Shown here: positions 1 through 10,400 of the stretch, piece after piece
Layout: the number at the start of each line of letters is the position of its first letter
Numbering within the stretch: position 1 is the first letter of the stretch
DNA from: Plasmodiophora brassicae
Taxonomy: Eukaryota > Endomyxa > Phytomyxea > Plasmodiophorida > Plasmodiophoridae
Direction: 5' to 3'
DNA length: 64,000 bases
NCBI GenBank assembly: GCA_039704465.1
Contig: JASFAU010000001.1
Coordinates: 868,001-932,000 of the forward strand
Notes under the pieces: model-generated
Databases searched by the model: none
What the model saw: only the letters and a program-made list of their open reading frames with translations
Told to the model about the DNA's origin: nothing
Position numbers and translations under genes: made by a program

Positions 1-47
1 GCGGCCACGTTCCCGAATACATACGTTTATCAAGCTGGACGACTGGA

Positions 48-1405
48 TCAGCCTTGGGCCATGCCTTCGCACAGATGGCTGAGTGCAGTCTTGAAGCAGT
101 TGATGTTGAATTCGACTAGGGCGGCCTTGTCGAAGGATTTCTCTCGCATCAGGCAGACCAGGGCCAGGTACTTGCCGACCTCACGCAGCACGAGGACGTG
201 GCCGTTGCTCAGCTTGATCGTCGACGTAGATGCGCTGTCGAACGCGCAATCGGTCGCCAGCTTCTCGCTGCCTTTTCCTGCATCCGCGGGGACGACCCCG
301 CTCGGTACACCGTATATGCACGAAATGTCGACAACAACGTCGATCCTTTTGGCAAGACACCTCAGTGTACAGAGGCGCGCGCCTGGCAACGCGTAACGTA
401 CATGTCGGAGCAGAGTTCATAGGTCTGCATGTCGACTGGGTTGGAGTCCGTGCAGATGTATATCTTGGATATCACGTCGAACAGGAACGCCTTTTCGATT
501 GAGCTGTTCGTGATGAGAGAGTCGAGGAGATTCTCAAGGAACGCAAACTGGGGCAGCATCTTATGGTAGATCTTTGAGAATGCCTACGCGAGCGGTATTA
601 GAGCAGCGGGGCTGCCAATGAACGATGCCGCTGTACCTCGAAAATGGTGTGGTCGTAGATGGAGGTCAAATGGTAGGAGATGTGGACGTTCTGGATATTG
701 GCCTCGCGAAGCTCTGAGTCGATCCTGGCTCTGCGAACGCGTCCGAATCAGAATGCGGAATTGCTGAGTAGCAGACCTGTGCGGCACCTGGTGTTGCGCT
801 GTGCTTCCAGTTTGTGCTCCTCGAGCGGGAATGCGTCCCCATCGACTTTGTGTATGAGAATCTCGAAACTGATCTTGGGATTCACACGATGCGCTACTTC
901 AATGCATCCCACCAAGTACTTCACATCCTGGGCTGCTTGCGAGCCGTTCGTCGCATCAACGACCAGCACCATCGCCGAGCACGAACGTAGCGAATTGACG
1001 CGGTCGACGCCTGCCACTGGGAGGTCAGCGACGGCCATCACGAAAGATACGACAGACGAATACCTTGGAACGCATAGCCGCCAGGGAAATCAAGGATCTG
1101 GAGATTGACAAGCGGGTTGCTGTTGATGTCGGTAACGCCTATTGAGCGCGTGGATTCCAGGAACAGCGTTTCGTGGGGCGACATCTATCCGGCAGGGCAG
1201 AATCAGGCATGCTTCATGAAGGCAGAGCGACGCGAGGTTCCACCTTATGGAAGACAACCTTCTCGATCGACGATTTCCCGGATCGGTGCGCACCCAGCAG
1301 GAAGACCCTGGCGCGCCCATCGGCCTGCAGCGCCGAGATCGCGAACGTCGGATGCTGGCTGGTCGCGTTGCTGTCCAGGCTCAACGGGAAATCGTCGTAC
1401 GACAT
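48..1405 (-). CDS. RRAGC: Rag GTPase, RagC/RagD (Gtr2) type
   Basis: Small GTPase of the Rag heterodimer that recruits TORC1 to lysosomes or vacuoles in response to amino acids. The minus strand encodes a P-loop GAHRSGKSS, then LFLEST and [17 protein letters not shown], a central [10 protein letters not shown] segment, and the roadblock-type C-terminus with [20 protein letters not shown] and VDISCIYG, all in the order of RagC/D. These pieces lie in different frames joined by short GT-AG introns; one is clear at 1184-1243 (60 bp). I start at the Met at 1405; an in-frame Met at 1432 is possible. The stop is at 48-50. The C-terminal half pairs with RagA/B in known family members. Upstream, 1406-2134 is non-coding as far as I can see. 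Family assignment is very likely; the smaller exon edges are approximate. Confidence 0.9.
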
Positions 1406-2134
1406 CCGGATCACGACACGACGCGTCCGCAAATGGCCACGGAGGCGAGCAACGTCGCGGTGTGCACACCCGTCGGGCCCACACGTTTACCACTGAGCGT
1501 CCCCCGTCAACGCTCGTACGACGTCGCCTGTGCACGATACCGCTGACCGGGGCGAGACACCAGCAACTACAGCAGGGTGCGACAACTCTGCTGGAGCCCA
1601 CCCGGGGTCGATGCCAGTCCAGTGTCCCTGGGGGCGCGTTCGATCACAACGGCGTATCCTTTCCAGGATGGTGCGGTCGTTGGCTGGCAATTCAACGCCT
1701 TTTAGCTTCGCTCGTGCCCGGAATGGCCAACGCATTTCACGCCACATCGTCATCACCGGCATGGTGCTCATGCGGAGCCCTGCCTCGTCTCAAGCAACGC
1801 CCAACAAAGCGCTCCTGGACTTCCCTGTACATAATTGATACGCCACCAGCGACAGCATGGACATCGCTCTGCCTAAAGGCAGGATGGCAAACGTTAGCCA
1901 CGTTCTACGATTGTACTTTCAGAATTTAAGCGAGGCCTGTGCGAATTCATAGGGTACGAAGGCAATAGAGCATGGTTGTGTTCCGAGTTTGGACGTTGTA
2001 TCGTGTAGGTAACGTGGGGTGACGCACCTAGGTAACGAGGATTTGAACCGGAGCAGCAGCATGTTAGACAAGCGTCCAGCCGCCAGCACCATCATCGTCG
2101 CTGCCAGGGACAAGGTCCCAGTCGCCGCAGGCTA
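1406..2134. other. Intergenic, no gene recognised
   Basis: About 730 bp between the RagC start and the stop of the next minus-strand gene. Frames are open only by chance and none resembles a known protein. A direct GTAGGTA at 2005-2011 and CTAGGTA at 2028-2034 lie here, both followed by ACG. It presumably holds the RagC promoter and the 3' end of the secreted-protein gene. Confidence 0.5.
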
Positions 2135-2959
2135 TCATGAGGAACAAGTCAGAACACGGCGAATTGGCATTAGGAAGAGCGGAGCCATCGTACCGATGGA
2201 GTGGTCGATGGGGCTCTCAATCGAGACTGAGTCGAGATCATCGTCGATGCCGGCGATGCTCGTCGCATCATCATCAGTTACAATGGCGTCGTTACTCTGC
2301 AGGTCACTATGTGCACCCATGGGAGCATCAATATCGAAATAATTCTGCACGTACTTCACGTCCTTTGTATGCAGAACTGGTTCACCAATGACGTCGTCCC
2401 TGTCGAATTCAGTGCCTTGTTGCGGCTCCACAGTGCCACTGAGGCGCTGCACTGGATCGGATTCTTCATTTCGGTGGCCAACATCGTCTTCAGCTGCAGC
2501 GATCAGGAGTTCCTTGTCCACGCAGGCTCCTTGCATGAGGGCCTCATCAGCAAGATCGATTAGGGTGTTTTCGTCCACCTTGATACGACGTTCCTCGAGC
2601 TTTACAGGGACGCTGACATGGACGTCGTCTCGGGACTGGGGCAAGGGACGCGTGTCCTGAGACGCTGCCTGTTTCGCTCGACGAACGGCGACGAGCTCGG
2701 TGAGGGCGGCTCTGACTTCCTTGTCAAGCATTTCCACTACTCCGGTCTGCGCCTTGATCATTCGGTTCAAGTTCTTCCGCTGGCCCGATTTCATGTTCCG
2801 GACGGTCTCCTTCGCAATCGTCAGGCAATGAAGCTTCGCTGTCTCGGTGCGCAGTTCCAGCAGTCGAGCATTGTACACGCGCTGCAGGTCGTTGCTGCAT
2901 ACCGCGCCTACCGTCACGGCGACGACGACAATGACGAGGGCTGCACGCAGATACAGCAT
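2135..2959 (-). CDS. Secreted coiled-coil protein, paralogue A
   Basis: Unrecognised 274-residue protein. Residues 1-20 form a signal peptide (MLYLRAALVIVVVAVTVGAV), followed by CSNDLQRVYNARLLELRTE and a charged heptad-like helix up to about residue 95. The rest is acidic and low in structure, with DDD clusters near residues 225-245. It is a tandem duplicate of the gene at 3130-4128: both mature proteins begin GA(V/L)CSNDL and share the motifs LDRMIK/LNRMIK, LVA(V/L)RRA and RPLP. The two diverge strongly after residue 120. No catalytic motif is visible. Secretion is well supported by the signal peptide; function is unknown. Single exon, with the start fixed by the signal peptide. Confidence 0.7.
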   Translation of the reverse strand: MLYLRAALVIVVVAVTVGAVCSNDLQRVYNARLLELRTETAKLHCLTIAKETVRNMKSGQRKNLNRMIKAQTGVVEMLDKEVRAALTELVAVRRAKQAASQDTRPLPQSRDDVHVSVPVKLEERRIKVDENTLIDLADEALMQGACVDKELLIAAAEDDVGHRNEESDPVQRLSGTVEPQQGTEFDRDDVIGEPVLHTKDVKYVQNYFDIDAPMGAHSDLQSNDAIVTDDDATSIAGIDDDLDSVSIESPIDHSIGTMAPLFLMPIRRVLTCSS

Positions 2960-3129
2960 GGTGAACGACCCCCTCGAAGCGATACCGCAACCGGACTATC
3001 GATCCCGGCGTGCGAGGCGAACCCCGAATTTGACTCCGCAGTGCAGATCGCCGCGCGGATCACGGACACCGTGTGAAGGCATAGGTAGACTCCGAAGGTG
3101 GCACAGGCGACCGCATCACGGCTGTTTCT

Positions 3130-4128
3130 TCAATGGCGCGCAGCTGAGGTTCGACGCAGATGTCGGTGCCGTGTATGGATAAGGGAAATGGGAGGAGCGG
3201 TGGCCCGCAGTAGTTGGGCGATTCGCATTACAGGACAGTCCAGCCGCCGGCGTCGAGATCGCCGCGGGGAACAATGTCCCAATCGTCGAAGGCTGCCCAT
3301 AGGTACCACGTCAGCCCATATCCAAAGTGGATCACGAAATCGAATTCGCTTACACAGAGCTGGGTCAACATTGCTGGGGGTATCACTTGCCACTGAAGCG
3401 AGATCATCATCCGTGTTCGTCACGGTCGCACCGCCAGGTATAGCGCCGCTGCTAGTCTGCCCACGGGCCGCATGACTAACCACGGGGCCGCCTGCAGCGA
3501 AATAACTGTGCAGGCAGTTCGGCTTCTCAATAAGGCGAGCCTGATAATCAGCATGCACCGTGTTCTGGCAACGATAATCCACATTGCAATGATCAGAAGA
3601 GTGTTCTGGATTGCGACCGGCAATTTCGGCGGTCGGGAGATTGTTCGCGCCGTCCTTGTGATCACCGCCGTCATCAGATGCAGCGTGCTGAAGTCCACTG
3701 CGCACCGGGACGGCTGTACGCAGGAGCGCGTCTTTGACAACCTTCATGCTCATCTTGCCATGTTGGGCCAGGTCCTTCTCGACGTTGCGGGACTTAACAG
3801 GCAGAGGACGTGACGATCCCGCTTGGGCAGACTGTTCCGCTCGACGAAGCGCGACAAGCTTGGCAAGAACTTCTTTCGTCTTGTTGAATATCTTGTCGAC
3901 CTTGTCGCTCTGCTCCTTGATCATTCGATCCAACGGTCGACGCTCCATCCTTTTCAGTTTCGCGCATGCAGCCAGCTGCGCATTGGTCAGGTCCTGAAGC
4001 CTCGCTCGCTCGGCTTGTAATTCCTTCATGCGTTGCTCATACTCACGCTCCAGGTCGTTGCTGCACAGTGCGCCTGCCGCCAGAACGATGGCAGCAACGA
4101 CAACGACGGCAGCACGCGCAGACAGCAT
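3130..4128 (-). CDS. Secreted coiled-coil protein, paralogue B
   Basis: Unrecognised protein of about 330 residues, tandem partner of the gene at 2135-2959 on the same strand, 170 bp away. I choose the Met at 4128 because MLSARAAVVVVAAIVLAAG then aligns with the signal peptide of the neighbour; in-frame Mets at 4140 and 4161 are alternatives. After cleavage it begins LCSNDLEREYEQRMKELQAE and continues as a coiled coil to about residue 100. The middle is polar and low in complexity. The last 60 residues are arginine- and histidine-rich and unlike the paralogue, so the true 3' end could differ through an unseen intron or a frameshift. Function unknown. Confidence 0.6.
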   Translation of the reverse strand: MLSARAAVVVVAAIVLAAGALCSNDLEREYEQRMKELQAERARLQDLTNAQLAACAKLKRMERRPLDRMIKEQSDKVDKIFNKTKEVLAKLVALRRAEQSAQAGSSRPLPVKSRNVEKDLAQHGKMSMKVVKDALLRTAVPVRSGLQHAASDDGGDHKDGANNLPTAEIAGRNPEHSSDHCNVDYRCQNTVHADYQARLIEKPNCLHSYFAAGGPVVSHAARGQTSSGAIPGGATVTNTDDDLASVASDTPSNVDPALCKRIRFRDPLWIWADVVPMGSLRRLGHCSPRRSRRRRLDCPVMRIAQLLRATAPPISLIHTRHRHLRRTSAARH

Positions 4129-4455
4129 GGCAGACAGCATCCACCGAGCACCTCCCCGCAATTTCCCGAGTGCCGGCGCCTGCGGGCCCTCACTCGGCGT
4201 CTTCGAACCATACCCCGGGCCCCCGTAGCGGACTCCGCAGACCGGGCGCGCTATAATTATCCGCGATGACAGCGGGCCATGCTTGCGCTGCTCGCCTCAT
4301 TGATGTTCCCGCTGACGATACAACGTTATTGGACTGCGGTGCAGGCGTACGTCACCTGAGGGGCACCACATGTTACTACGTATATAACCGTGCACTACGG
4401 GTACTCGTCGAGATCGTCGTGCTACTTCGGTTGTGTCGGTCTAAGTGGTGCAGCC
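4129..4455. other. Divergent intergenic region
   Basis: About 330 bp between the starts of secreted paralogue B (minus) and the dynein-arm docking gene (plus). No gene seen; it should contain both promoters. A CTATAATTATC stretch at 4250-4260 is the only AT-rich element I notice. Confidence 0.4.
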
Positions 4456-6102
4456 ATGGGGCTGTTCAAGGAGAAGACGCCGACGTACGAGGATGACACG
4501 ACGATGGCGGTGACGGCGAAGCTGGATCAGCTGCATCGACAGACGCGGCGGCTGGAGGCGCGCACGGTCCCGTTGAACAACTTCACGCCGTCCGTCAGCC
4601 GGATGTTCCACGGCCAGATCGACAAGATCAAATCGGCCAACTTCAAGATGCAGAAACAGCTCAGCAGCGACTCGGCGCATCTGGCATGGCTGACCGAGCA
4701 GAAGGCGTGCGACGAAGCGGGCACGGACGATATCGACGACGTTCGCGACGAGTGGTTCTCGTCCAAGACGCAGGAGAAGCAGGAGCGTCTCGACCGCCTG
4801 GAACACTTGGCCGAAGAGTTCCACTTTGGCATCATGGAACGACGCCGGCAGCGCGGTGGCATTAACGCCCTGCAGGAGGCGAGCGACCACGACATGAAGC
4901 AGATCAACCTGCTGGAGCATCGCCTGCATCGCGCCCGGATCGACTTCAACCGTCAACAGACCAGCAACCGGGCCATGCGCCAGACGATCCACAACCTGCG
5001 CGTCGACAAGATGATGGTGGAGCGCACAATCAGCCACCTGCTCGAGCGCATCGACGCGGCCATGGTGAACATCAGCGCTGTCGTCGAGAAGGCGGTGACG
5101 CTGGCGGAAGGTCGCGACCAATCCACACAGGTCGTGGCCGACCTGAAACGGGGCGGCGACAAAGAGCACAGGCAGTTCCAGGAGCAGTGGAGGGACCTCG
5201 GTCGCCTCGTCGCGTACAACGCCAAGATCACTGCGCACATACAAGCGCTGAGCGACCGTCGACTGATCAAGGAGAAGGAGAAGTGGGCGCAGGGCCAGGA
5301 GGGCGAGCTTCGCAAGATCATGACGGCGGGTGCCTGGGACATTGCCAAAGACAAAGCGTGCATCAAGCTGACCGCCGCCAAGGTCGACATGTACAAAGTG
5401 CAATTCGAGCGGCTGTGCCAGGCGACGGGCGTCAGCAGCATGCAGGACCTGATCGCCGTCTTCGAGGACAGCGAGGACAACAACTTCCGGCAGTTCCAGG
5501 CGGTCAACTACCTCAGCAACGACATCGAGGAGCTCGAGCAGGCCGTCACTGTGATCCGGGACGAGACCAGCGCCATCGAGGACGCCAAGAAGCACGGCGA
5601 CGGCGGCACGGTCGTCGACGGCGTCCTGCGGGAGAAGCTCGTATCGCAGACCGTCATCGGCAACGTGACCGGGAAGCTACATGAGATGCAGGACCTGCTG
5701 GCCGACCTCGACGAGAAGAAGGCGGACCAGGCGCGTACGGTCGTCAACCTTCGCGTCGGCCTCGGCAAGATCCTCCAGCTGTTCGGCGAGTCGGCCGACC
5801 CGCTGGCCACGTTGCCCGTAACGGAGTCGTCGCTGACCGCCCACCTCGGCTTCCTCGAGGACCAGGTCCGGCAACTCCTGTCCGACTACATGACGCAGCA
5901 GAACGCGTACAAGGACGACATCCACATTCGCAGCGATTTCGACACGACCCAGGCCGACGACGACCTCGTTGTCGCCGCCGCCGCCGCCGTCGCCGTCGTG
6001 CCTCCATCGGCGAACGACGACTACGAATCCGACGATTCCAACGGTGGCGGCGAGTTTGTCACCGCCCCGTTCATCACAGCGACGGCACCTCCACGTAGGT
6101 GA
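4456..6102 (+). CDS. Outer dynein arm docking complex protein (ODA1/DC2, CCDC63/CCDC114-like)
   Basis: Coiled-coil protein of about 548 residues that in this family anchors outer dynein arms to axonemal doublet microtubules. The Met at 4456 (MGLFKEKTPTYEDD) is the best start; the frame is open further upstream from 4390, but that part looks non-coding. Long heptad-rich helices run from about residue 15 to 500. The block MQDLIAVFEDSEDNNFRQFQ followed by NYLSNDIEELEQ matches the characteristic region of ODA1/CCDC114, where family members read F...E..NF.LF.YVN..N.EIE. The tail is alanine-, aspartate- and serine-rich. Single exon, unusual here. It implies a motile flagellum in some life stage. 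Confidence 0.8.
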   Translation: MGLFKEKTPTYEDDTTMAVTAKLDQLHRQTRRLEARTVPLNNFTPSVSRMFHGQIDKIKSANFKMQKQLSSDSAHLAWLTEQKACDEAGTDDIDDVRDEWFSSKTQEKQERLDRLEHLAEEFHFGIMERRRQRGGINALQEASDHDMKQINLLEHRLHRARIDFNRQQTSNRAMRQTIHNLRVDKMMVERTISHLLERIDAAMVNISAVVEKAVTLAEGRDQSTQVVADLKRGGDKEHRQFQEQWRDLGRLVAYNAKITAHIQALSDRRLIKEKEKWAQGQEGELRKIMTAGAWDIAKDKACIKLTAAKVDMYKVQFERLCQATGVSSMQDLIAVFEDSEDNNFRQFQAVNYLSNDIEELEQAVTVIRDETSAIEDAKKHGDGGTVVDGVLREKLVSQTVIGNVTGKLHEMQDLLADLDEKKADQARTVVNLRVGLGKILQLFGESADPLATLPVTESSLTAHLGFLEDQVRQLLSDYMTQQNAYKDDIHIRSDFDTTQADDDLVVAAAAAVAVVPPSANDDYESDDSNGGGEFVTAPFITATAPPRR

Positions 6103-6136
6103 CAGCGTAGACCATTGAATATATACATACTACAGG

Positions 6137-6560
6137 TCAGATGTCGACGATGGCGGTCACCGGGAAGTGGTCGGAAGGGTACCCGTTGTGATGCTTGGCA
6201 CGGTCGATGCTGGCGTCCCCCGACGCGCACGTCGGGCGACACGAACACGAAGCCGGCCTTGCAGGATTCGGGCCTGCCCCTGAACGCGTGATACGAGTAC
6301 GCGAACGCGTCAGGGTGCACGACGCGGAACGTATCCAGTAGGTGGTGCCGCTTGACGGCTTCGACCTCGGTTGCTTCTTCGCTGTCATTGTTGAAGTCCC
6401 CGGTCAGGATCACGGGCAGTCCTTCCTTGTTCATGGTGCACAGGAATGTCGGGACGCGGTTGATGCCATCGAGGCGCGCCTCGGACGACACATCGTCGAG
6501 GTGGGTGTTAATGACGATGGCGTCCAGACAGGCGGCAGGACGGCGCGCCTGAACTGCATG
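6137..6560 (-). pseudogene. Endonuclease/exonuclease/phosphatase (EEP) family, 5'-truncated and frameshifted
   Basis: C-terminal half of a Mg-dependent EEP-superfamily phosphodiesterase. Family motifs are AIVINTHLDDVSSEAR, then PVILTGDFNND and a final GYPSDHFPVTAIVDI before the stop at 6137-6139. Two defects are visible. The N-terminal half, with the Asn and Glu metal ligands, is missing, and the MSP-domain gene starts on the other strand at 6596. A run of five C at 6217-6221 (G on the coding strand) shifts the frame between FVFVSPDVRVG and DASIDRAKHH; four would restore it. It may be a decaying relic, or the homopolymer may be a base-calling error in a gene whose 5' exons I cannot find. Confidence 0.65.
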
Positions 6561-6595
6561 GCGACCTGGGGTGTGGGGGCCATTTTGCGCAAATA

Positions 6596-7099
6596 ATGAC
6601 GGTGTCGGGCGATGTCGTGCCGGTGCTGGTTGAGCCCAAGGAGCTGCGGTTGCAGCAGGATTCCGCCGGTGTATGGACGGGGAGCGTCCGCGTGACGAAC
6701 CCGTACCTGCACGAGCTGTCGTTCGCAGTGAAGACCAACGTGCCCGAGTGGGTGTCCGTGTCGCCCCGTACCGGCAGCGTCCCGTCGTTGTCGTCCGTCA
6801 CGCTCCAGGCCAAGTGCTCGCAGATGGTCGAGGACGGTGCTGCGAAATTACTCGTCGAGGCCAAGAATGACATGCTGCATAAATCCGGGCAGACGGTCGT
6901 GCCCGTCATGACGGTCCCGGTGGCGGAATCTGCCGCACCGACCGCGAAACCTCCCGGCGATCTAGGGCCAGCGAAACGCTGGGCTATTGCATTGGCGTCC
7001 GTTGCCGTCCTCAGCTCCGGATTGTTGTCATCGCCGTTCCTGAGTGTCTGGATCGCTTTCCTGATCGGGGCCTTCGCCGCCATCGTAAACCAGCCATGA
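6596..7099 (+). CDS. MSP-domain membrane protein (VAP/MOSPD-like)
   Basis: 167-residue single-exon protein. Residues 5-100 form a major-sperm-protein beta-sandwich: LVEPKELRLQ, VRVTNPYLHELSFAVKTNVP and SVSPRTGSVPSLSSVTLQAK match the strands of VAP/MOSPD domains. Residues 128-165 hold one or two hydrophobic segments (WAIALASVAVLSSGLLSS and VWIAFLIGAFAAIV). Such proteins are tail-anchored in the ER and tether other membranes through FFAT motifs, or act as MOSPD-type adaptors. It lies head to head with the EEP relic and converges on the codanin-like gene. Fold and membrane anchor are clear; the exact subfamily is not. Confidence 0.75.
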   Translation: MTVSGDVVPVLVEPKELRLQQDSAGVWTGSVRVTNPYLHELSFAVKTNVPEWVSVSPRTGSVPSLSSVTLQAKCSQMVEDGAAKLLVEAKNDMLHKSGQTVVPVMTVPVAESAAPTAKPPGDLGPAKRWAIALASVAVLSSGLLSSPFLSVWIAFLIGAFAAIVNQP

Positions 7100-7431
7100 G
7101 TCCTCCAACCAAGGAACAATTCTGTGGCCCCGAAACCCGACCTCACATCTTGACGTAAAGCTACGTGCGTAATCGAACTGGAACCTGGCGGAACGATGCA
7201 ACGCGAACTATGTAGGTAGAACCCCTGTGATGCTATGGATCTAGGTAAACAAATCGTTATATATCCATATGACTACCTATAGACTGTGTAGGTACGGTAG
7301 GTAGTCAAAGCATTCGACATTGGTCTCGTTTTCGTCCTCGTAGTCGAACATCGCCCGTCATCGCCTGTGCTTACCGTCCTGCCATTCTTTGTAGGTAACG
7401 AGAACGTCGTTGGAAGACAGTTGACCTGCGT
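7100..7431. other. Convergent intergenic region with GTAGGTA cluster
   Basis: 332 bp between two converging genes. Exact GTAGGTA heptamers occur at 7212-7218, 7288-7294, 7297-7303 and 7391-7397, with CTAGGTA at 7241-7247 and an inverse near-copy at about 7274-7280. No ORF or RNA gene is evident. Confidence 0.5.
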
Positions 7432-10400
7432 TCAGAAAGCAGTTGCGACACAACATACGTCAGTTAGGACGGATTTGGCCTCCAGGCTAGAGCAGCGGCT
7501 CAGGAGGTTCAGAAAGTGTAGCCGAAAACCTTCGTCAAGTCGCAGAAGGTACAATTCCACGAAACGAACGATCTGGCGCTCAGTCTCACTGTTGACGACC
7601 TTGATAAGAACGGATTCAACGAGACACGGGGAGATGGGAACATCGGTGATGACAGTGACGAAAACGGTAGGCCACGATGGGAGATGCAGCAGCGACGGAT
7701 GGGCCAGCGAAGACAGCAGTTGAGGGACGTCGGGGCGGGAAACAGAACGAACCGCGCCTATGATTTGAGAGCAATCTTCGATGTGCGCTTGCTGAGCGAA
7801 CGATGTGAACAGCGCCAGAATACTGCTGGAGCAGAAGCTGTGCTTCAAACGGGTCGCTCTTGGCGATCTGATCTGGTCGGTGCTGCTGGGAGGACGGCTA
7901 AGGCGCTTGACAGAAGAATCCCAGAGGTCATCAAACGCTTCGGGAAGACGGTTCTTGACGAGATCAGACACCCTGTCCGCAGCATGAGAAATAGCTAGAG
8001 CTTTGGCATGCTCGGCAACCTTGGAATCCACTGGGGCCCGGGCAGTCCTTGGTGCAAGTGCATCGATCGCCAATGGAATTCGTTCCTTGCAACTTGACAG
8101 AGACATGGACATGGCATCTCGAGTCGCAGCTAGGAGCGCGTCTTCGCGCCTCTCTTCGACCTGATCATCCGAATTTCGCACTGCGAACAAACGAACGGCG
8201 CTGTCGCATGCAGACCTGATGGCCAGCTCGACGACGTTCGGGACGACGCGATCGAGAATCAGTGGGACAAGCGATGCCAGTTCAGAATTGCAGGTGAAGA
8301 ACGCGCTACGCAGAGTCGTTGTAACGGAAGACGGCGCTACGACGTTACGCGATGGCGTAATCATTCTTGTAGGTGCGGCAGTGACAGCGCTCGAGGAGGA
8401 CTTCCGCAAAGCCGCTAAGGCCTGCTCGAGATGGGGTGACGCTGCAAACAGAATACGGTCCCGCTTGTGTCGGTCCTCGATATCATCAACGATGGACGTC
8501 GAGGGCTCCAAGTTCAACCGAAGCGTCAGAAACAGTTCTTCGATAGCAACAGACACACAAGCGCCAACGGAGGAGTTGAACTGGCGCGGAACTTGTCTCA
8601 GCAGGGACACCGCCTCTTGTATCTCTGAAAACAGGTAATCAGAACTGGCAACCTTACAAACACACCAAATGCAAACCTGATGTTGCGCGGGAGGCCTCGC
8701 TAGACATCTTCAACATTTCACATATCCATGGCACATTCGTCAGCAGGCTAAGAGCACCACGTTGCAACGCGTTTCGAAGAATTTGATTTAAGCTGAACGG
8801 GCCAATTCGGGATGATTGCAAAATCTGTGATGTTTCCTTGACAGCATTCGGGCTTTGAAGTTCATCAACCACCCAGAAAGGGGAGAACGTGATGAAACCG
8901 AGAAACTTGCCCAATGTCATAAGTTTGACGATACGAGCTGTTCGAAGATCCTCGGTAGCCCTAAGAGATGCTACCTTGTTCGCGAGATGGGCTCGAACAA
9001 GCTGTGAGAAACGGTGATGATCGGAATCCCGAAGAAGGCGGAAGAAGAATTTCTCTGCCCCGGTGAACCTCGATTCAGTCGCTGTGTCCGAATCCGAATC
9101 CAAGGGGACACTTTTGGCAGCGGCCGTCAAGACGGCGGACGGCGCTGAAACCCGCCTTGCTAATCGTTGCATTTTACGAAGCTTCTCCGGATCAGATGAT
9201 GCGGCTGCCTTGTTAGGAAGCCAGGACCGGTCGTTCCAACATTGCTGAATGAGCTGGTTCACAAACAACCTATGTAACGGGTGTCAAACAGGTTCGATTC
9301 AGTGCGCACGAACCCTGGGGTTACCCAGCAAGGAAATGATAGTTTGGAGGAGCGCAGTTGTCAATTATCTGACGGACATCTGATCGATCGCCAAGCGAAC
9401 CTCGATAGCTCTATTGCAGTTTAGCCCTCATCATCAACTGTTCCATGTGACCACTGACCGTGAGTGCCTCCATAAACAGGTCTCTCGTCTGCTCTCGATT
9501 GGTATATAGTCGCATTTGGGCAGGAGTCTTGAACATACGTCGGGAATCAAGGGATGCTACAAGCGGGTTCACTCATTACTGTACGTTATAACGAGCAGCA
9601 CGAATTCTTACGTCTGAATGACTCATCAACACCAAGTAGGTCGTCTTCGTTGAAGTCGTTCGTCCGCTCAGCTGTTGGCATTTTCGCTAGCTCCGTCACC
9701 AGCTTTGGACAGTGGGCTTTCGCGGCATCGCAATTCACCAGAAGCGTCGTCAGCTTCTCACCAAGGTGCGAAATGATTCCAGTGAGGGTGTCCAACGCGC
9801 GACCAGAGAACAGTAGGCAATCGTCGGTGCTGTTAAAGAGCCGGTTATCAGGACATTGTACAGGAAAACGGTCGCGACGCGGCGCCAGCAGCAGATCGAC
9901 GAGAAAACGCACTTCCAGCAGCACATGCGGCACCAGCCTCGACATGACGATTGTGCTAAATATGTTCGCTAGTCGTACCACGACCTCGTTTCGTGTTGGT
10001 TGGTTCATCGCCCGCGCTGGGCTTGATCCGCTACTGCAAACCGCAACGGTTGTCAGGACGATGCCCACGTGACAGCGGTACAAATCCTACTGACCTGGAT
10101 GACCGTACGTCGTCGTCCAACCTAACGGGTGGTGAAGACTTGCGCTGATGCGCCCAGGCCGTTGCCGATTCTAGTCGAACCTGTCGGCGAATTTCGTTCG
10201 ACGGCACCTTACGCAGCATGTTCGGTGACGATTCCTGCATTGGCCGGAACGCAGGCGGCGACGACGTTTGACCTTGTGCAACAACGGGCGTCGGCGTTAT
10301 CCGAATCTGGTGCCCAGGGGGTTCCCGCGCTGGGTGCCGCTCGGCGCGCACGACCGGCGCCTTCTGCCACAACGACGCCAGACGCAGCCACTCCTCATGC

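Noticed and set aside
1918..1980. Weak similarity between 1918-1980 and 31680-31740 (TTTTAGCGA-GCCTGT... to TTGTGTT)
   Set aside because: About 60 bases with many mismatches judged by eye; not enough to call a repeat family without a computed alignment.
2030..2065. tRNA B-box-like GGTTCAAATCC on the minus strand
   Set aside because: The T-stem does not pair, there is no matching A box about 40 bases upstream and no acceptor stem could be formed.
4441..5595. 384-codon minus-strand open frame
   Set aside because: Antisense shadow of the dynein-arm docking gene caused by GC-rich codon use; Leu/Val/Asp-biased and without family features.
9285..9300. Second B-box-like GGTTCGATTC on the plus strand
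   Set aside because: No pairing stems around it; it lies at an intron-exon edge of the codanin-like gene.
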